NCBI GenBank assembly: GCA_002440845.1
Contig: DJVL01000020.1
Span: forward strand, 19,032-25,186
Length of the DNA stretch: 6,155 nucleotides
Source of the DNA: Patescibacteria group bacterium UBA6257
GTDB taxonomy: Bacteria > Patescibacteriota > Minisyncoccia > UBA6257
Reading direction: 5' to 3'
Positions within the stretch are counted from its first letter, which is position 1. Each line of letters starts with the position of its first letter. Below, in pieces: positions 6,031 to 6,155 of the stretch. A program made the position numbers and the translations under genes. The notes beneath the pieces are model-generated. The model made no database searches. It saw only the letters and a list, made by a program, of their open reading frames with translations, and was not told the DNA's origin.

Positions 6031-6155
6031 ATCCGCCAACTAGCGGCTCGGCTGGCGAGTCTTCGCAGAAGGCGAGGCGAAAAACTCGTCGTGTATAAAC
6101 TGGTGGTATGTATTTGAAAATACCCGAACTTTTTTTGACGAAAATCCGGACTGCG
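6031..6155. repeat. G+C-rich structured island, probable intergenic repeat element, open at the right edge
   Basis: After an AT-rich stretch the composition changes sharply: 37 of the 60 bases at 6031-6090 are G or C. It begins with CCGC/GCGG (6033-6036 with 6043-6046), which looks like a decayed CCGCCA-TGGCGG palindrome. Next comes a compound hairpin, 6054-6060 with 6084-6090, then 6062-6066 with 6077-6081, 12 pairs in all including one G-U on the plus-strand RNA, with a 10-base loop. Beyond 6091 the sequence is less structured. No coding family is recognisable, although all three minus frames are open for about 110 bases. From memory, similar short G+C-rich palindromic pieces recur between genes in Patescibacteria, but only one copy is in this window, so repeat status is inferred. 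Confidence 0.42.

Noticed and set aside
6108..6155. Plus-strand ATG at 6108 open to the right edge, preceded by GGTGG
   Set aside because: Only 16 codons are visible, the purine stretch is too close to the ATG, and the region looks like a structured repeat; a divergent gene beyond the edge cannot be excluded but is not supported.

Overview
The window is AT-rich bacterial DNA in which every convincing gene lies on the minus strand. Standard stop codons are used: TGA ends pnp, TAG ends the membrane protein, and TAA ends rpsO, the NYN gene and the methyltransferase. Small compact genes, weak or absent Shine-Dalgarno sequences, and a cytoplasmic poly-Pro / single membrane span / Thr-rich linker protein of a style I associate with Candidatus Patescibacteria (CPR, Parcubacteria-like) suggest such an organism. 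This placement is inference from style and memory, not from a search.

In the direction of transcription, from the right edge to the left, the layout is as follows. At 6031-6155 there is a G+C-rich, hairpin-forming non-coding island that looks like a dispersed repeat and runs off the edge. At 5331-5969 lies pcm, a protein-L-isoaspartate O-methyltransferase. At 5085-5330 is a 246-base spacer with two short hairpins and two candidate promoters. Then come rpsO (ribosomal protein S15, real start at 5084), a NYN/LabA-like PIN-fold putative nuclease (4239-4796) and pnp (polynucleotide phosphorylase, 2130-4229, GTG start), in tight succession and likely one transcript. At 1938-2129 there is a spacer with a possible weak terminator and an extended -10 promoter. 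At 642-1937 lies a gene for a 431-residue membrane-anchored protein with a surface domain. At 519-641 is a short spacer with a weak hairpin and promoter-like elements. At 1-518 is the 5' end of ftsH, cut by the left edge.

The core of the window is an RNA-metabolism cluster. The rpsO-pnp pairing is a classic bacterial operon; here a putative NYN endonuclease is inserted between the ribosomal protein and the 3'-5' exoribonuclease. The flanking genes concern protein quality control (isoaspartyl repair by Pcm, membrane proteolysis by FtsH), with an uncharacterised envelope protein next to FtsH. I see no CRISPR array, transposase, tRNA or rRNA. Apart from the NYN insertion, the right-edge island and the envelope protein, this is an ordinary housekeeping region.
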